A stretch of 64,000 nucleotides of DNA from Algoriphagus antarcticus (GTDB lineage: Bacteria; Bacteroidota; Bacteroidia; Cytophagales; Cyclobacteriaceae), in NCBI RefSeq assembly GCF_002150685.1, contig NZ_MSSW01000030.1, positions 1-64,000 of the forward strand, given 5' to 3'. This document shows positions 17,335-27,500 of this stretch, piece by piece; the stretch's first letter is position 1, and each line of letters starts with the position of its first letter. Position numbers and translations under genes: made by a program. The notes beneath the pieces are model-generated. The model was not told where the DNA came from. It ran no database searches and saw only the letters and a program-made list of their open reading frames with translations.

Positions 17335-18036
17335 TTAGTTTTTGCCAGCAGAAACTAGTCGAGCTATCACGACTGCTGGATATAGGATTCCGATCGTGGA
17401 AAGAAAAACGGATAGCATCTTTGACATCACCTGAATGGGATACAAATCTCCAAAACCAACTGTAGTGAGAGATACCAGGCTAAAATAGATATACAGTGCA
17501 AAATCCTTATCAATTCCTTCCAACACCACATCTCCACCTATTCCTGATCCAGTGGTCAGATAGATTATTTCAAAAACAAATGCCCCCAAAATCGCCACTA
17601 GCAAATACACATTAACAGCTCCAATTACTCTATAAATATTCACTTCATAATTTCTGAATAACAGCCTGATATTTAAATAGATAAACACCATCATATTCAA
17701 GATTCCGACAATCCGCTCTGCCAGATAAAATTCAAAATCGTAATTGGAAAAACGGAGGATTCTAAGGCCCAATTGAGTAACAAAAAGTACCGTAGTCAAC
17801 ACCACCAAAAATCTATTCCTCGATGACCAAATTCCCGTAAAAAATAAGAACAGAAAAACTGTGTTCACAAATAGTGCATGAACATGCCCATACTCTATCA
17901 GAATAGGCAGCACAAAAACTGTGAATAGTAATATCAATAGCAACACAGCAAAACTCGCATCTGTCAACCAATAATCTTTGAAAGATTTGAATGCGTACTT
18001 TACCTGCCTACCTCTTTTATGTACAAAATGATTCAT
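17335..18036 (-). CDS. Potassium-channel-like membrane protein
   Basis: A 233-aa protein with about six hydrophobic segments, the first near 28-46. The last two flank a pore loop with the selectivity filter TVGFGD at 192-197 (SLVSLTTVGFGDLYP), the hallmark of K+ channels (Ion_trans_2 fold). The C-terminal helix (MLSVFLSTIGILYPAVVIARLV) is the inner gate helix. No voltage-sensor Arg ladder or ligand-binding domain is visible. Its ATG follows the PhzF stop codon directly with no gap, which suggests translational coupling. Confidence 0.88.
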   Translation of the reverse strand: MNHFVHKRGRQVKYAFKSFKDYWLTDASFAVLLLILLFTVFVLPILIEYGHVHALFVNTVFLFLFFTGIWSSRNRFLVVLTTVLFVTQLGLRILRFSNYDFEFYLAERIVGILNMMVFIYLNIRLLFRNYEVNIYRVIGAVNVYLLVAILGAFVFEIIYLTTGSGIGGDVVLEGIDKDFALYIYFSLVSLTTVGFGDLYPIQVMSKMLSVFLSTIGILYPAVVIARLVSAGKN

Positions 18037-18831
18037 CTAAAATTCGATTTCTCCAGAAAACACGTTGACCGCCTGACCTCGGATGATCACGCGATTTTCT
18101 CTTTTCTCCAAATGAAGCTCGCCTCCTCGCCGACTTGCCTGATAGGCTTTAATCTTATTTTTACCAGATCTTTGAAACCAATAATCCATCAAGGCGCAAT
18201 GCGCGAATCCAGTTACGGGATCTTCGTCAATCCCAACATTCGGCCCAAAGAAACGACTATAAATATCAACTGATCCTTTTCCTGGGGCAGTGATAATAAT
18301 TCCTTCTTCACTATGCTTTTTCACAACAGAAAAATCAGGTTCACTTGACTCTATTGCACGGGCATCTTCCAACTCAAAAATCCAATTCTTCTTCAATTTC
18401 GCAGCCTGAGTAATTTTTGCTCCGAAAAAATCATTTACAAAGAATGGATGCTTCTCTGCTGTAGTGGGAATAATAGGAAAATCCATTTCGATCCATTCCC
18501 CATCACTTTTCACCCGAAGCTCACCGCTTAGCGTCTGGAATCGAATGGTTTCACCTGGCTTTGCCCAACCTGACTTTACCATCCAAAAAGCTGAGGCAAG
18601 CGTAGCATGCCCGCAAAGATCAATTTCAACGATAGGCGTAAACCAGCGCAAGCTGAATGAATCCGGCTCTGAAGTTCGCTTTACAAAGGCCGTTTCGCTC
18701 AGATTCATTTCCATAGCAATGGCTTGCATCTGATAGGTGGATAGTTCCTGATCCAGTAAACAAATGGCAGCAGGGTTGCCAGAAAATGCTTTAGTAGTAA
18801 AAGCATCTACAGTGGATATAGCTAATTTCAT
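18037..18831 (-). CDS. PhzF-family isomerase-like protein
   Basis: A 264-aa protein from the ATG at 18831; the longer frame reads into the DinB gene. The conserved PhzF catalytic glutamate lies in MNLSETAFV (Glu46), and the family motif CGHATLAS is near 73-80. The second domain carries GVGxD-like VGIDEDPVTGFAHC. The PhzF fold is a duplicated diaminopimelate-epimerase fold. Outside phenazine producers the substrates are mostly unknown, and no phz genes are present here. Its start overlaps the end of the DinB gene by four bases, and its stop abuts the channel gene. Confidence 0.9.
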   Translation of the reverse strand: MKLAISTVDAFTTKAFSGNPAAICLLDQELSTYQMQAIAMEMNLSETAFVKRTSEPDSFSLRWFTPIVEIDLCGHATLASAFWMVKSGWAKPGETIRFQTLSGELRVKSDGEWIEMDFPIIPTTAEKHPFFVNDFFGAKITQAAKLKKNWIFELEDARAIESSEPDFSVVKKHSEEGIIITAPGKGSVDIYSRFFGPNVGIDEDPVTGFAHCALMDYWFQRSGKNKIKAYQASRRGGELHLEKRENRVIIRGQAVNVFSGEIEF

Positions 18832-19349
18832 GTCGTATAGCGCTCTTTTAGGATATTCAAATGATGGGTAAAATGCCCTGGGATAATCCAAAACAACGCT
18901 CTTGGAGTAATTGGATTACCATCTGCCTGCCCAACAAAATCGAAGGAATCAGCGGGTAGTATTCGTGTCATTGAGAGTAAAGAAAAACGCTGAGCTACAA
19001 AATCATCAAGTAATAAATGAATGGGAACCTGTCCAAATCTAGCATTCAACACATAAGGATCCTGCTCAAAACTTGGCAAAGAAGACTTATCCCCTCTGGC
19101 AAAACAAAGAGCCCTGAATGTCATTATTCTCTCAGTATCAGTGACGTGGCCAAGCACCTCTTTTGGAGTCCATTTTCCTTCTTCATAAGCTTTTTCAGCC
19201 CATTCTGATCCTTTTTCATGAAATAAGGTTACTAATAAATCAACTTGTTTTAGAATCTGCTCTTCATAGTCATTTCCTGAAACTAGCTTGAGATAGGTAG
19301 AGAAAAAGGCCGAATAATCGCCTTTTTTAGGTTGGCTTAGTGTTTTCAT
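18828..19349 (-). CDS. DinB-like four-helix protein
   Basis: A 173-aa DinB/YfiT-type metalloprotein fold. Metal-binding histidines are recognisable in KEVLGHVTDTERI (about residues 63-75) and in IIPGHFTHHLNIL near the C-terminus. Relatives include bacillithiol or mycothiol S-transferases and uncharacterised stress proteins. It is the first gene of the four-gene minus-strand run and overlaps PhzF by four bases (ATGA type). No promoter box was found. Confidence 0.85.
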   Translation of the reverse strand: MKTLSQPKKGDYSAFFSTYLKLVSGNDYEEQILKQVDLLVTLFHEKGSEWAEKAYEEGKWTPKEVLGHVTDTERIMTFRALCFARGDKSSLPSFEQDPYVLNARFGQVPIHLLLDDFVAQRFSLLSMTRILPADSFDFVGQADGNPITPRALFWIIPGHFTHHLNILKERYTT

Positions 19350-19417
19350 GTAAAAATACTTTGGCTAGAAAATTAATAAGATAAATTTAAGCCTTAAGTA
19401 TAAACCACCCTTATATC

Positions 19418-20764
19418 ATGCGTAAAAATTTACTTATTCTCTTTCTGGCGCTTTGTAGCCAAATGGCCATTTCTCAAACAACAGTGATTCGAAATCCAGA
19501 AATAGCTCAGATGGTTTCTGAGATTTCTTCAGATTCTCTTGAGCATCATGTCCGAACTCTAGCGTCATTCAATTCCCGCCATACCTTAAGCACCGACGAA
19601 GAAAATGGTATGCCGGCTGCCCAGCAGTACGTCCTTTCCAAGTTCAGCCATTTTGCGAAGCAATCTAATGGAAGAATGACAGCGGAAATCGAGAAATTTA
19701 CTATTCCAAGTGACAAAAGAAGAATTTTGGAAGATTCTCCAGGGGCGAATGTCATCGCAACGCTCAAAGGAACTGATCCATCAGATGATCGCATTTTCAT
19801 CATTTCGGCTCACATGGATTCACGAAATAAAGATGTAATGGATGCGGAGGGTAGCGCACCTGGCGCAAATGATGACGGTAGCGGAACTGCTGCAGTCATT
19901 GAATTGGCTAGGATAATGGCCTCTCATGAGTTCTCGGCGACCATCTTATTTGTAGCATTTACAGGGGAAGAGCAGGGATTGAAAGGTGCTACCTATATGG
20001 CGGATAAGGCAAAATCTGAAGATTGGAATATCGCAGCGGTACTGAATAACGACATCGTAGGAAATAGCAGCTCATCAGAGACGCTGATCAAAGACAACCT
20101 GAAAATGCGCGTGTTTTCAGAGACCATCCCAACTGCAGAAACAGAGCAGGAAGGAAATATTCGCCGCTACACCAATGCTGACAATGACAGTAAATCCAGA
20201 CAGTTGGCACGATACATTAAGGAAGTTGGAGAGCGCTACGTAGATCAATTTGTGGTGAAATTGATTTACAGAGCAGATAGATTTTTGAGAGGTGGAGACC
20301 AAACTTCATTTGCCAGAAATGCCTTCACTGCGGTAAGAATGTCTGAAATGAATGAAAACTTCCTCCATCAGCACGAAAATGTAAGAGTGGAAGATGGCAT
20401 TCAATATGGCGACCTGCCCGAATTCATGGACTTTGAATATTTGAGAAAAGTATCTGCCGTGAATCTGGCTTCTCTAGCTTCTTTGGCTAATTCTCCAGAT
20501 CAACCACAGGAAGTTAAAATTGACGTACGTGCATTAAGCAATAAATCTACTTTGCTATGGAATGCACCAGCCGTCGGAAAAGTAAAAGGCTATTACGTGC
20601 TGATGAGAGAGACATCTTCTGCTATGTGGGAGCGTAAGTTTTGGACAACTGAGACTACGTTAACCTTACCTTATTCCAAAGACAACTACTTCTTTGCAGT
20701 GCAGGCTGTCTCAGAATCAGGAGCCGAAAGCCTCCCTGTATTCCCTACTCCTCTTTCCAGATAA
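19418..20764 (+). CDS. M28-family zinc aminopeptidase, exported
   Basis: A 448-aa protein with a signal peptide ending SQMAISQ. The M28 metal ligands are in ISAHMDSRN (about 131), APGANDDGSG (about 150) and FTGEEQGLKGA (about 188), with two acidic residues as in bacterial leucyl aminopeptidases. The C-terminal about 95 residues (from about 353) form an FN3-like sandwich (STLLWNAPAVGKVKGYYVLMRE). No T9SS tail is seen. It is probably a periplasmic or outer-membrane-associated peptidase. It is a single gene. Confidence 0.9.
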   Translation: MRKNLLILFLALCSQMAISQTTVIRNPEIAQMVSEISSDSLEHHVRTLASFNSRHTLSTDEENGMPAAQQYVLSKFSHFAKQSNGRMTAEIEKFTIPSDKRRILEDSPGANVIATLKGTDPSDDRIFIISAHMDSRNKDVMDAEGSAPGANDDGSGTAAVIELARIMASHEFSATILFVAFTGEEQGLKGATYMADKAKSEDWNIAAVLNNDIVGNSSSSETLIKDNLKMRVFSETIPTAETEQEGNIRRYTNADNDSKSRQLARYIKEVGERYVDQFVVKLIYRADRFLRGGDQTSFARNAFTAVRMSEMNENFLHQHENVRVEDGIQYGDLPEFMDFEYLRKVSAVNLASLASLANSPDQPQEVKIDVRALSNKSTLLWNAPAVGKVKGYYVLMRETSSAMWERKFWTTETTLTLPYSKDNYFFAVQAVSESGAESLPVFPTPLSR

Positions 20765-20863
20765 ACGCAGTCCTTAACTATATCTATTCCAAATTCTCCA
20801 AAAAGCAGTGTATGATGGAACCTCAATGATTATATTCAGTTAACTAATGGAAACACTAAAACT

Positions 20864-21406
20864 ATGAAAGCTAAAGAAATCGTAACGCTACAGCGTTCCT
20901 TACTTGTAGATACAGAGAAATTACTAAACAAGCAGGTAGAAATGGAAGGTACTTCTTCCGCTTACTATTTGTCTATGGCATCTTGGTGCCATATGATGGG
21001 CTATGAAAATGCTGCCAAGTACCTCTACACACATGCAGACGAAGAAAGAATGCATATGATGAAGATATTCCAATATATCAACGAAGCGGGCGGTCATGCA
21101 TTTCAGCCAGAAATTACCGGAATAAGACATAACTTCAATTCGTTGAGAGAAATCTTTGAATTGATTCTAGAGCATGAAATCAACGTGACCAAATCCATCA
21201 ATAATATCGTGGACCATGCGTTCACGAAGAAGGACTTTGCCACGTTCAGTTTCATGCAATGGTATGTCACTGAGCAGAGAGAAGAAGAAACCATGTCCAG
21301 AAGAGCTCTTGAGCTTTTCGATATTATCGGAGAAGAAGGAGTAGGTCTTTGGACAATCGATCAGGAACTTGGGAAGCTACATGCGGCTGCTCATCCACAG
21401 GCATAA
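20864..21406 (+). CDS. Bacterial ferritin (FtnA-type)
   Basis: A 180-aa iron-storage ferritin. By alignment in mind with E. coli FtnA, the ferroxidase ligands are kept: Glu28 (VEMEGTSSAYY), Glu61 and His64 (HADEERMHM), a Glu in LILEHEINVT, and Gln in TEQREEE. There is no heme-binding Met, so it is not a bacterioferritin. It would form the 24-subunit cage that oxidises and stores iron in the cytoplasm. It has its own terminator just downstream. No Fur box or promoter was identified. Confidence 0.94.
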   Translation: MKAKEIVTLQRSLLVDTEKLLNKQVEMEGTSSAYYLSMASWCHMMGYENAAKYLYTHADEERMHMMKIFQYINEAGGHAFQPEITGIRHNFNSLREIFELILEHEINVTKSINNIVDHAFTKKDFATFSFMQWYVTEQREEETMSRRALELFDIIGEEGVGLWTIDQELGKLHAAAHPQA

Positions 21407-21410
21407 ATCT

Positions 21411-21432
21411 AAAGCGGCTTCTCAGCCGCTTT
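21411..21432 (+). terminator. Ferritin terminator
   Basis: The stem AAAGCGGCT/AGCCGCTTT with loop TCTC, followed by a run of T. It starts five bases after the ferritin stop. Confidence 0.9.
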
Positions 21433-21607
21433 TTTTTTATCCTTTTATAAATGAGAAGTCTGATCGCATAATCTTCAGTTAAATAGATAGGTGATTTTTA
21501 AGCCTTTGGAAAGGGATTTTTATTATTGGATTCATTTTTTCTTACTCATCTTTCCTATATCTTAATAAGATTTATTTTCTTCAATCATCTAAAAAAAACT
21601 AGTTGCT

Positions 21608-22618
21608 ATGAGTTTCAATAAGAGCCAAGCGGCATTTTTCCAGGCGCTCAAGTTATCATTGCCCAGCTATACTTCATTGGTTGACGAAATCGCGGAAATT
21701 CTAGGTATCAGCATAGATAGCGCCTACAGAAGAATTCGTGGGGAAAAACTACTAGACTTCGCCGAGTTGGAAATTCTTTGTAGCCGATTCAATACATCAG
21801 TTGACAAGTTTTTTAATCTTCACTCGAACAGCATTCTCTTTCAGGGAAATCAAAATGATTATCAGGAAAATAGCTTCATGAAATGGATGGAAGATGTGTA
21901 TGCCCAGCTAAATCTGGTCAACAGTTTTTCTAAAAAACATATCTATTGGCTGGTAAAAGACATGCCTCCTTTCCATCATTACTATCACAAGGAACTGGCA
22001 GCATTCAAGTTCTTTTTCTGGAGGAAATCCATTCTATTCACTGATAGCCTAAAAGACACCAAGTTTTCTATCAGGGATGATTCTTATGATCAATTTGCAG
22101 AAATAACAGAGAAAATCCTCAAAGCATACCATAAGATCCCAACTACCGAAATATGGAATATTGAAGGCATTAATATCACCCTAAGGCAAATCGAGTTGTA
22201 CCATGAAATGGGCATAATGACTTCGTTCGAAGACACCATTTTTCTCTACAACTGTATGCTGGAAGTGATAGATAACTTGGAGAAAATGGCCGAAAAGGGC
22301 AAAAAAATACTCCCAGCCCATCCTGAGATTGAGGGAGCTGATTATAACTTTTTCGTGAATGAATTCATCATCGGCGATAACACTTTTTTTGCCACAATGG
22401 ATGAAAGAAAAGTCACCTATTTAAATCACAGCGTAATTTATTTCCATGGCACTTCGGATCCTTCATTCAATGATGCCATGTTCCGAAATCTGGAAAATCT
22501 AATCAAGAAATCTACTCAAATAAGTCTGGTGGGCGAAAAAGAGCGCAAGCAGTTCTTTAACAAGTTGCGCAAAAAAGTAGTGGAACAATTGAATGCAACC
22601 AAAGAGAAAGAAGAGTAA
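21608..22618 (+). CDS. HTH protein with large C-terminal domain (Bacteroidota-type regulator)
   Basis: A 336-aa protein. Residues about 1-70 look like a helix-turn-helix of the Cro/BetR kind (LVDEIAEILGISIDSAYRRIRGEK, with recognition helix IDSAYRRIRG). The remaining 265 residues are a helical and aromatic-rich domain of unknown type (LVKDMPPFHHYYHKELAAFKFFFW). No phosphoreceiver or kinase domain is present. Such long single-HTH proteins are common in Bacteroidota and uncharacterised. It precedes the FGE-like lipoprotein by 73 bp on the same strand and could regulate it, but a hairpin separates the two. Confidence 0.75.
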   Translation: MSFNKSQAAFFQALKLSLPSYTSLVDEIAEILGISIDSAYRRIRGEKLLDFAELEILCSRFNTSVDKFFNLHSNSILFQGNQNDYQENSFMKWMEDVYAQLNLVNSFSKKHIYWLVKDMPPFHHYYHKELAAFKFFFWRKSILFTDSLKDTKFSIRDDSYDQFAEITEKILKAYHKIPTTEIWNIEGINITLRQIELYHEMGIMTSFEDTIFLYNCMLEVIDNLEKMAEKGKKILPAHPEIEGADYNFFVNEFIIGDNTFFATMDERKVTYLNHSVIYFHGTSDPSFNDAMFRNLENLIKKSTQISLVGEKERKQFFNKLRKKVVEQLNATKEKEE

Positions 22619-22635
22619 ATAGATCATTTACCCTA

Positions 22636-22656
22636 TTTCCTTTTACAAAAAGGAAA
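22636..22656 (+). terminator. Possible hairpin terminator
   Basis: A perfect TTTCCTTTT/AAAAGGAAA stem with a three-base loop, 18 bases after the HTH gene stop. It has no following T run, so it may be weak or may act on mRNA stability. Confidence 0.4.
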
Positions 22657-22691
22657 GAATCTACTACTTTCAAAGCTTAAGTAAGACAGTC

Positions 22692-23789
22692 ATGAAAAGT
22701 AATATTCAATACGGCCTCGTTACGGTAACCATTGCTGGATTATCATTTTTCTCCTGTCAGGAGAAAACGTCAGACAAGGTGATCGATGAAGATAAAATGA
22801 TTATAGCCAGTATGCCGGAACCGACGGATAAAGTAGAAGGCATGGCTTGGATTCCCGGCGGAGAATTTGTCATGGGAACCAATGAAGCGGATGCTTACGA
22901 TGCCGAAAAACCAGCTGTAGATCTCAAAGTGACCGGATTTTGGATGGACACGCATGAAGTCACCAATGCGCAGTTCATGAAGTTTGTAGATGAAACCGGA
23001 TACGTAACAGTTGCAGAGAAAAAGCCAGAATGGGAAGACCTGAAGCAGCAGCTGCCTCCAGGCACCCCAAAGCCAGATGAAGCACTTTTAGTTGCCGGAT
23101 CCATGGTTTTTAGTCCACCAGCCTACGCTGTTCCTACACAGGATATTTCACTTTGGTGGGTTTGGGTGAAAGGTGCTAGCTGGAAAAACCCTGAAGGTCC
23201 AGAATCGGATTTAAAAGGCAGAGAAAATTACCCAGTAGTCCACATCGCTTATGAAGACGCCAAAGCTTATGCAGATTGGTCTGGAAAAAGACTTCCTACA
23301 GAGAATGAGTGGGAGTTTGCTGCCCGTGGTGGCGTTGAAGGCAAACGTTTTGCTTGGGGTGATGAATTGACTCCCAACGGACAATACTTAGCGAATACAT
23401 TTCAAGGAAATTTCCCTAACGATAATCAAAATCTAGACGGATTCGCAGGTACATCACCTGTCAAATCTTTTGCTCCCAATACTTTTGGACTTTATGATAT
23501 GATCGGAAACGTCTGGGAATTGACAGGCGACTGGTACGACGCGCTGAAATACGCAAGAATAGCTGGACAAGCCCCAAAACTAGATGCAGACATGAATCAA
23601 TGCTACAACCCTGACAATCCCTATGCTATGGAGCGAGTGATTAAAGGCGGATCTTATCTATGTGCAGATAATTACTGTGTGAACTACCGACCATCTGCCC
23701 GCCAGGGTCAGGCATTCGATAGTGGTACTTCCAATGTCGGATTTAGACTGGTAAAAGATGTTGAAGACAAGACAATCAGCTTGAAGTAA
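22692..23789 (+). CDS. Formylglycine-generating-enzyme family lipoprotein
   Basis: A 365-aa protein with a lipobox (LSFFSC, Cys at about 18) and then the FGE-sulfatase (SUMF1) domain to the end. Landmarks are WIPGGEFVMGTNEADAYDAE, DTHEVTNAQFMKFV, RLPTENEWEFAARGG and YDMIGNVWELTGDWY. In KGGSYLCADNYCVNYR the two cysteines at 324 and 329 have the same spacing as the copper-binding active-site pair of true FGEs (C-x4-C). This suggests real oxidase activity converting Cys to formylglycine, not just a GldK/J-like scaffold. No sulfatase is encoded in the window. Export as a lipoprotein is the odd point. Confidence 0.88.
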   Translation: MKSNIQYGLVTVTIAGLSFFSCQEKTSDKVIDEDKMIIASMPEPTDKVEGMAWIPGGEFVMGTNEADAYDAEKPAVDLKVTGFWMDTHEVTNAQFMKFVDETGYVTVAEKKPEWEDLKQQLPPGTPKPDEALLVAGSMVFSPPAYAVPTQDISLWWVWVKGASWKNPEGPESDLKGRENYPVVHIAYEDAKAYADWSGKRLPTENEWEFAARGGVEGKRFAWGDELTPNGQYLANTFQGNFPNDNQNLDGFAGTSPVKSFAPNTFGLYDMIGNVWELTGDWYDALKYARIAGQAPKLDADMNQCYNPDNPYAMERVIKGGSYLCADNYCVNYRPSARQGQAFDSGTSNVGFRLVKDVEDKTISLK

Positions 23790-23984
23790 AAATCAATTGA
23801 ACACCTAGAAAGAAAGATGTATCTGATAAAAGTTAGCAAAGGTAAATTCACCTAAAAGGAATGGCTAGAAGATGAATTCATTAAGAGTCAAAGTAGTAGA
23901 GAATATCAATAAGTAGCTTGGAGTGAGTCGTTCTAAAAAACACTTTTTACACGGCATATTTAAAATATAATTTCAAAAATCCAT

Positions 23985-24019
23985 AAAAAAAGAGTCCCGC
24001 ACATGTGGGACTCTTTTTT
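23985..24019. terminator. Bidirectional terminator
   Basis: The arms AGAGTCCC and GGGACTCT around GCACATGT, flanked by an A run and a T run, between the convergent FGE-like gene and the small ACP-like gene. The other 200 bases of this gap show nothing recognisable. Confidence 0.85.
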
Positions 24020-24056
24020 GAATATAAGGGCGAAAGATTTTTCGCCCCTTCTAAAA

Positions 24057-24287
24057 TTAACTCATCAACAATTCTATAATTTGGGCAGGTGCGTGTACAC
24101 CTTCAACTTTATCGTCAGCTATCTGTTTTCTTAATTCATATTCTAGTTCGAATATCAAACCAGAGACAAATACTCTATCCATTCTTAAGTCTCTCTCGAA
24201 AGACGCGTATTTTCTTTTGCCTGTCAGTTCAATTCCATATTGTTGGAAGACCTTTGAGATTTTGCGTAGATCAGTATAGTTTTTCAT
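24057..24287 (-). CDS. Acyl-carrier-protein-like small protein without the carrier serine
   Basis: A 76-aa protein. Residues about 28-74 align by eye with ACP helices II-IV: SFERDL, then MDRVFVSGLIFELEYEL, then QIADDKVEGV and a final amphipathic helix with QIIELL. In ordinary ACPs the equivalent stretch reads SFxxDLGxDSLDxxELxxxLE. The phosphopantetheine-bearing Ser of DSL is replaced by Arg (DRV), so it should not carry an acyl chain. It is isolated, with a terminator on one side and a MITE upstream. It may be a structural or regulatory ACP mimic; this is inference from pattern, not from a search. Confidence 0.65.
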   Translation of the reverse strand: MKNYTDLRKISKVFQQYGIELTGKRKYASFERDLRMDRVFVSGLIFELEYELRKQIADDKVEGVHAPAQIIELLMS

Positions 24288-24351
24288 TATTTATATAGTT
24301 AAAATCCGTTGCTAATCTTGCTGACTAGCAACGGATTGGTAATTAATTATT

Positions 24352-24499
24352 CTGTATGTACGCAATTCTGCCAGTACGAGAATTCTCTTTGGTCAATGGG
24401 TTGGAAGTCCGATGACCGGAGACCGGAGTAAACCAGAATTCAATGTGTATTTGGATTTTCGATCCTATAATTTTCTACTGGCAAGATTCCGAATAATCA
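24352..24499 (-). repeat. MITE copy, inverted, with 8-bp target duplication
   Basis: The element lies in reverse orientation: CTGTATGTACGCAATTCTGC at its left and ATTCCGAATAATCAT at its right match the family's termini. TAATTATT flanks both sides (24344-24351 and 24500-24507). It lies a few bases beyond the stop of the RND permease. Confidence 0.8.
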
Positions 24500-24512
24500 T
24501 AATTATTTTTAT

Positions 24513-27500
24513 CTAGACGTAAGCAGCTGCTTCGGATTCAAACTCTTCCACATTCGTGTCTTCGAGTTCAATATGCTTCTTCTCAGCTTTACCGATTTTT
24601 ACCATAAAGCGGTCAAAGAGATAATAGATCACCGGAACCACGACCAAGGTCAGAAACATGGAAGAAAGCAAGCCACCGATAATTACCCATGCCAAACTGT
24701 TTTTCCATTCTGCACCAGCGCCAGTCGCCAAAGCAATTGGCATCATACCAATTACCATCGCAATCGTAGTCATCAAGATTGGTCGGAATCGAATCTTCAC
24801 GGCCTTTTCTAAAGCTTCTTTCACGGCTACTCCTTCCGCTTTCAGCTGATTGGTGAAATCGACCAATAAGATCGCATTTTTAGCTACCAGTCCCATAAGC
24901 ATAATCAGACCCATGATAGAGAAGATACTCAGCGTTCCTTTGGTCAGTGCCAAAGCAAGTAAGGATCCGATCAATGCCATCGGAAGTGAAAACATCACAA
25001 CCAGTGGGTAGATATAAGAATCATACAAGGCCACCATGATCAAGTAGATCAAGATAATGGATGCCAAAAGCGCAAGCCCAAGAGATCCGAAACCTTCACT
25101 TTGGTTTTTCATGTCACCATCATAGTTGATCTGAACTTGCTGCGGAAGATCCATCTGATCAATCGCTGCAGTCAATTCTGCACCGACTGTACCTGAAGGA
25201 ACACCGGCAACCTGTGAAGTGATTTTCACAGAAGAGACTCGGTCTCTTCTCTCCAATTTAGTAGGGCCTTCTGACTGATTCACTGTCGCAAACTGCTCTA
25301 GCTTTACCAGCTTCCCACTTCTATTGAGGAAAGTAAGGTTCTGAACATCAGAGATCGACCTTCTATCGAACTCATTAAGCTTTACTAAGATGTCATACTC
25401 GTAGTCACCATCCGTGAATTTGGAATCATCGTTACCGTTGAAGGCTACTTGAAGTGCTCCACCGACCATGTCCATGGAAAGACCAAGCTCATTCATTTTG
25501 TAGCGATCCACTTCTACCCGAATCTCTGGGTTACCATCTTCCAAAGAACTTTCGACCTTACGAGTACCCGTCAAGCCTGCTAGAATTGTTTCAATTTTCT
25601 CTGAAACCACGCGTATAGAATCCTTATCCGGGCCAGAAATAATCACCTGAATTGGTGCATCATTCGCAGTACCCATGATGGAAATCGGAACACCGGTATA
25701 TTCAGCGCCAGTTATATTCTCCTCCAGGTAGTTTTCGAGATTTCTAGCGTAATCCGGTCCAGACATAGATCTAAACTCAGGACCTACCAATTTCACCAAT
25801 ATCTCCGAAGTAAATGGAGAAGACTGTGAACCAGTAAACTGTCCACTCGCCACACCCACCGTGGTAAATACCTCTGTGACTTCTGGCAATGTTCTCAGAT
25901 AATCTTCCACCTCACGTGTCTTAAAGTTGGTCTGCTCTAGGGTTGCATCTTTTGGAAGCTCCAGTCTGAGCAAGAATTCACCTCTATCACCTTCGGAAAC
26001 GAATTCAGAACCAATAAAACCTTTGATCACTAGAAAGAAAGAAGAGATAAAGAGTACGAATGTGAATCCCAATAAAGCAAGCTTATGTGCGAATCCCCAT
26101 CTTAAAATTCCAATCAACCAATCCACAAAAGCATCCAAGCCAGCTTCAAAACCATAGACGATTTTACCAAAGAATGAATCTTTATTCAAATGCTCCAGCT
26201 TCGAGAATCTCGACGTGAGCAGCGGAATTAGCGTAAAAGCAACCAGTAAACTTATAATAGTAGCAGTAGCCACAGTAATACTGAACTGAGCTAAAATACC
26301 TCCTATCAAACCTCCAGTCATCGCAAGCGGTACGAATACCACTACAATCACCAAAGTGATAGAAACTACCGTAGAACCGATTTCCCGAATACCATCATAA
26401 GATGCCTGAGCAATGGTTTTGCCCATTTCCAAGTGACGATAGATATTCTCAATTACCACAATAGCATCATCCACAAGAATACCTACAACTAGAGAGAGCG
26501 CTAGCAAGGACATCAAGTTCAGCGTAAAACCCGCCAAGAACATAACGGTAAATGTCGCAACAATAGAAGCCGGCACAGCTACCATTACGATGATCGCATT
26601 TCGAATGCTGTGCAGAAACAACAGCATAATCAAGGCCACCAACACAATCGCAATTATCAAATCTTTGATTACATCATTGGCAGCTTCCAGGGTAAACTCA
26701 GATGTATTTTGAGAAATCTGGAAAGAAACGCCCTCCTTAGTATAGGTCTGCTCCAGTGTGTGAAGCTCATTTACTAAAATCTCAGAAACCTCCACAGCAT
26801 TGGCATCAGATTGCTTTTGAACCGTCAGACCAATAGCTGATTTACCATTTAGTCTGGTAAGGATAGCCTCGTCTTTGTAAGAATCGGCTACCTCAGCTAC
26901 TTCCTTCAGTTGGATCGGAGATTCATCCTCACGGTAGGCAATCACCAGATTTTCTATATCCTGAATGGTTTGGAATTTACCCGCAAGACGGATTAAAACC
27001 TGTCCTTCATTATCTTTCAATCGCCCAGTAGGGAAATCAAGATTACTGGCATTGATAGTCTGCGCTACTGAAATCGGTGAAATCCCGTAACCATCCAGCT
27101 TATTTCTGTCCAAGTTTACTTTGATTTCACGTTCGGTACCACCCAGCATATTCACCTGAGCCACACCTTTTATCTGAGCCATAGATGGCTGAATTTTATT
27201 TTTGATCAAATCATAAAATTCGGATGGATTCAAACTGGAATAAACTGCCAACTGCATAATCGGTAAATCATCCAAATCAAACTTGCCCAGACTCGGAGGG
27301 TCAGCATCTTCCGGAAGATCACCTAGGATCGCATTGATTTTGCGCTGCGCATCCTGCATAGAATAATCCACATCTGCTCCAGCTTCCAGCTCGATCGTGA
27401 TGATCGAGACGCTCTCCTGCGAAATCGAGTTCATGGACTTGATACCTTCTAAAGAAGCTACCGCATCCTCGATCTTCTTAGTCACGGAAGTTTCCACCTC

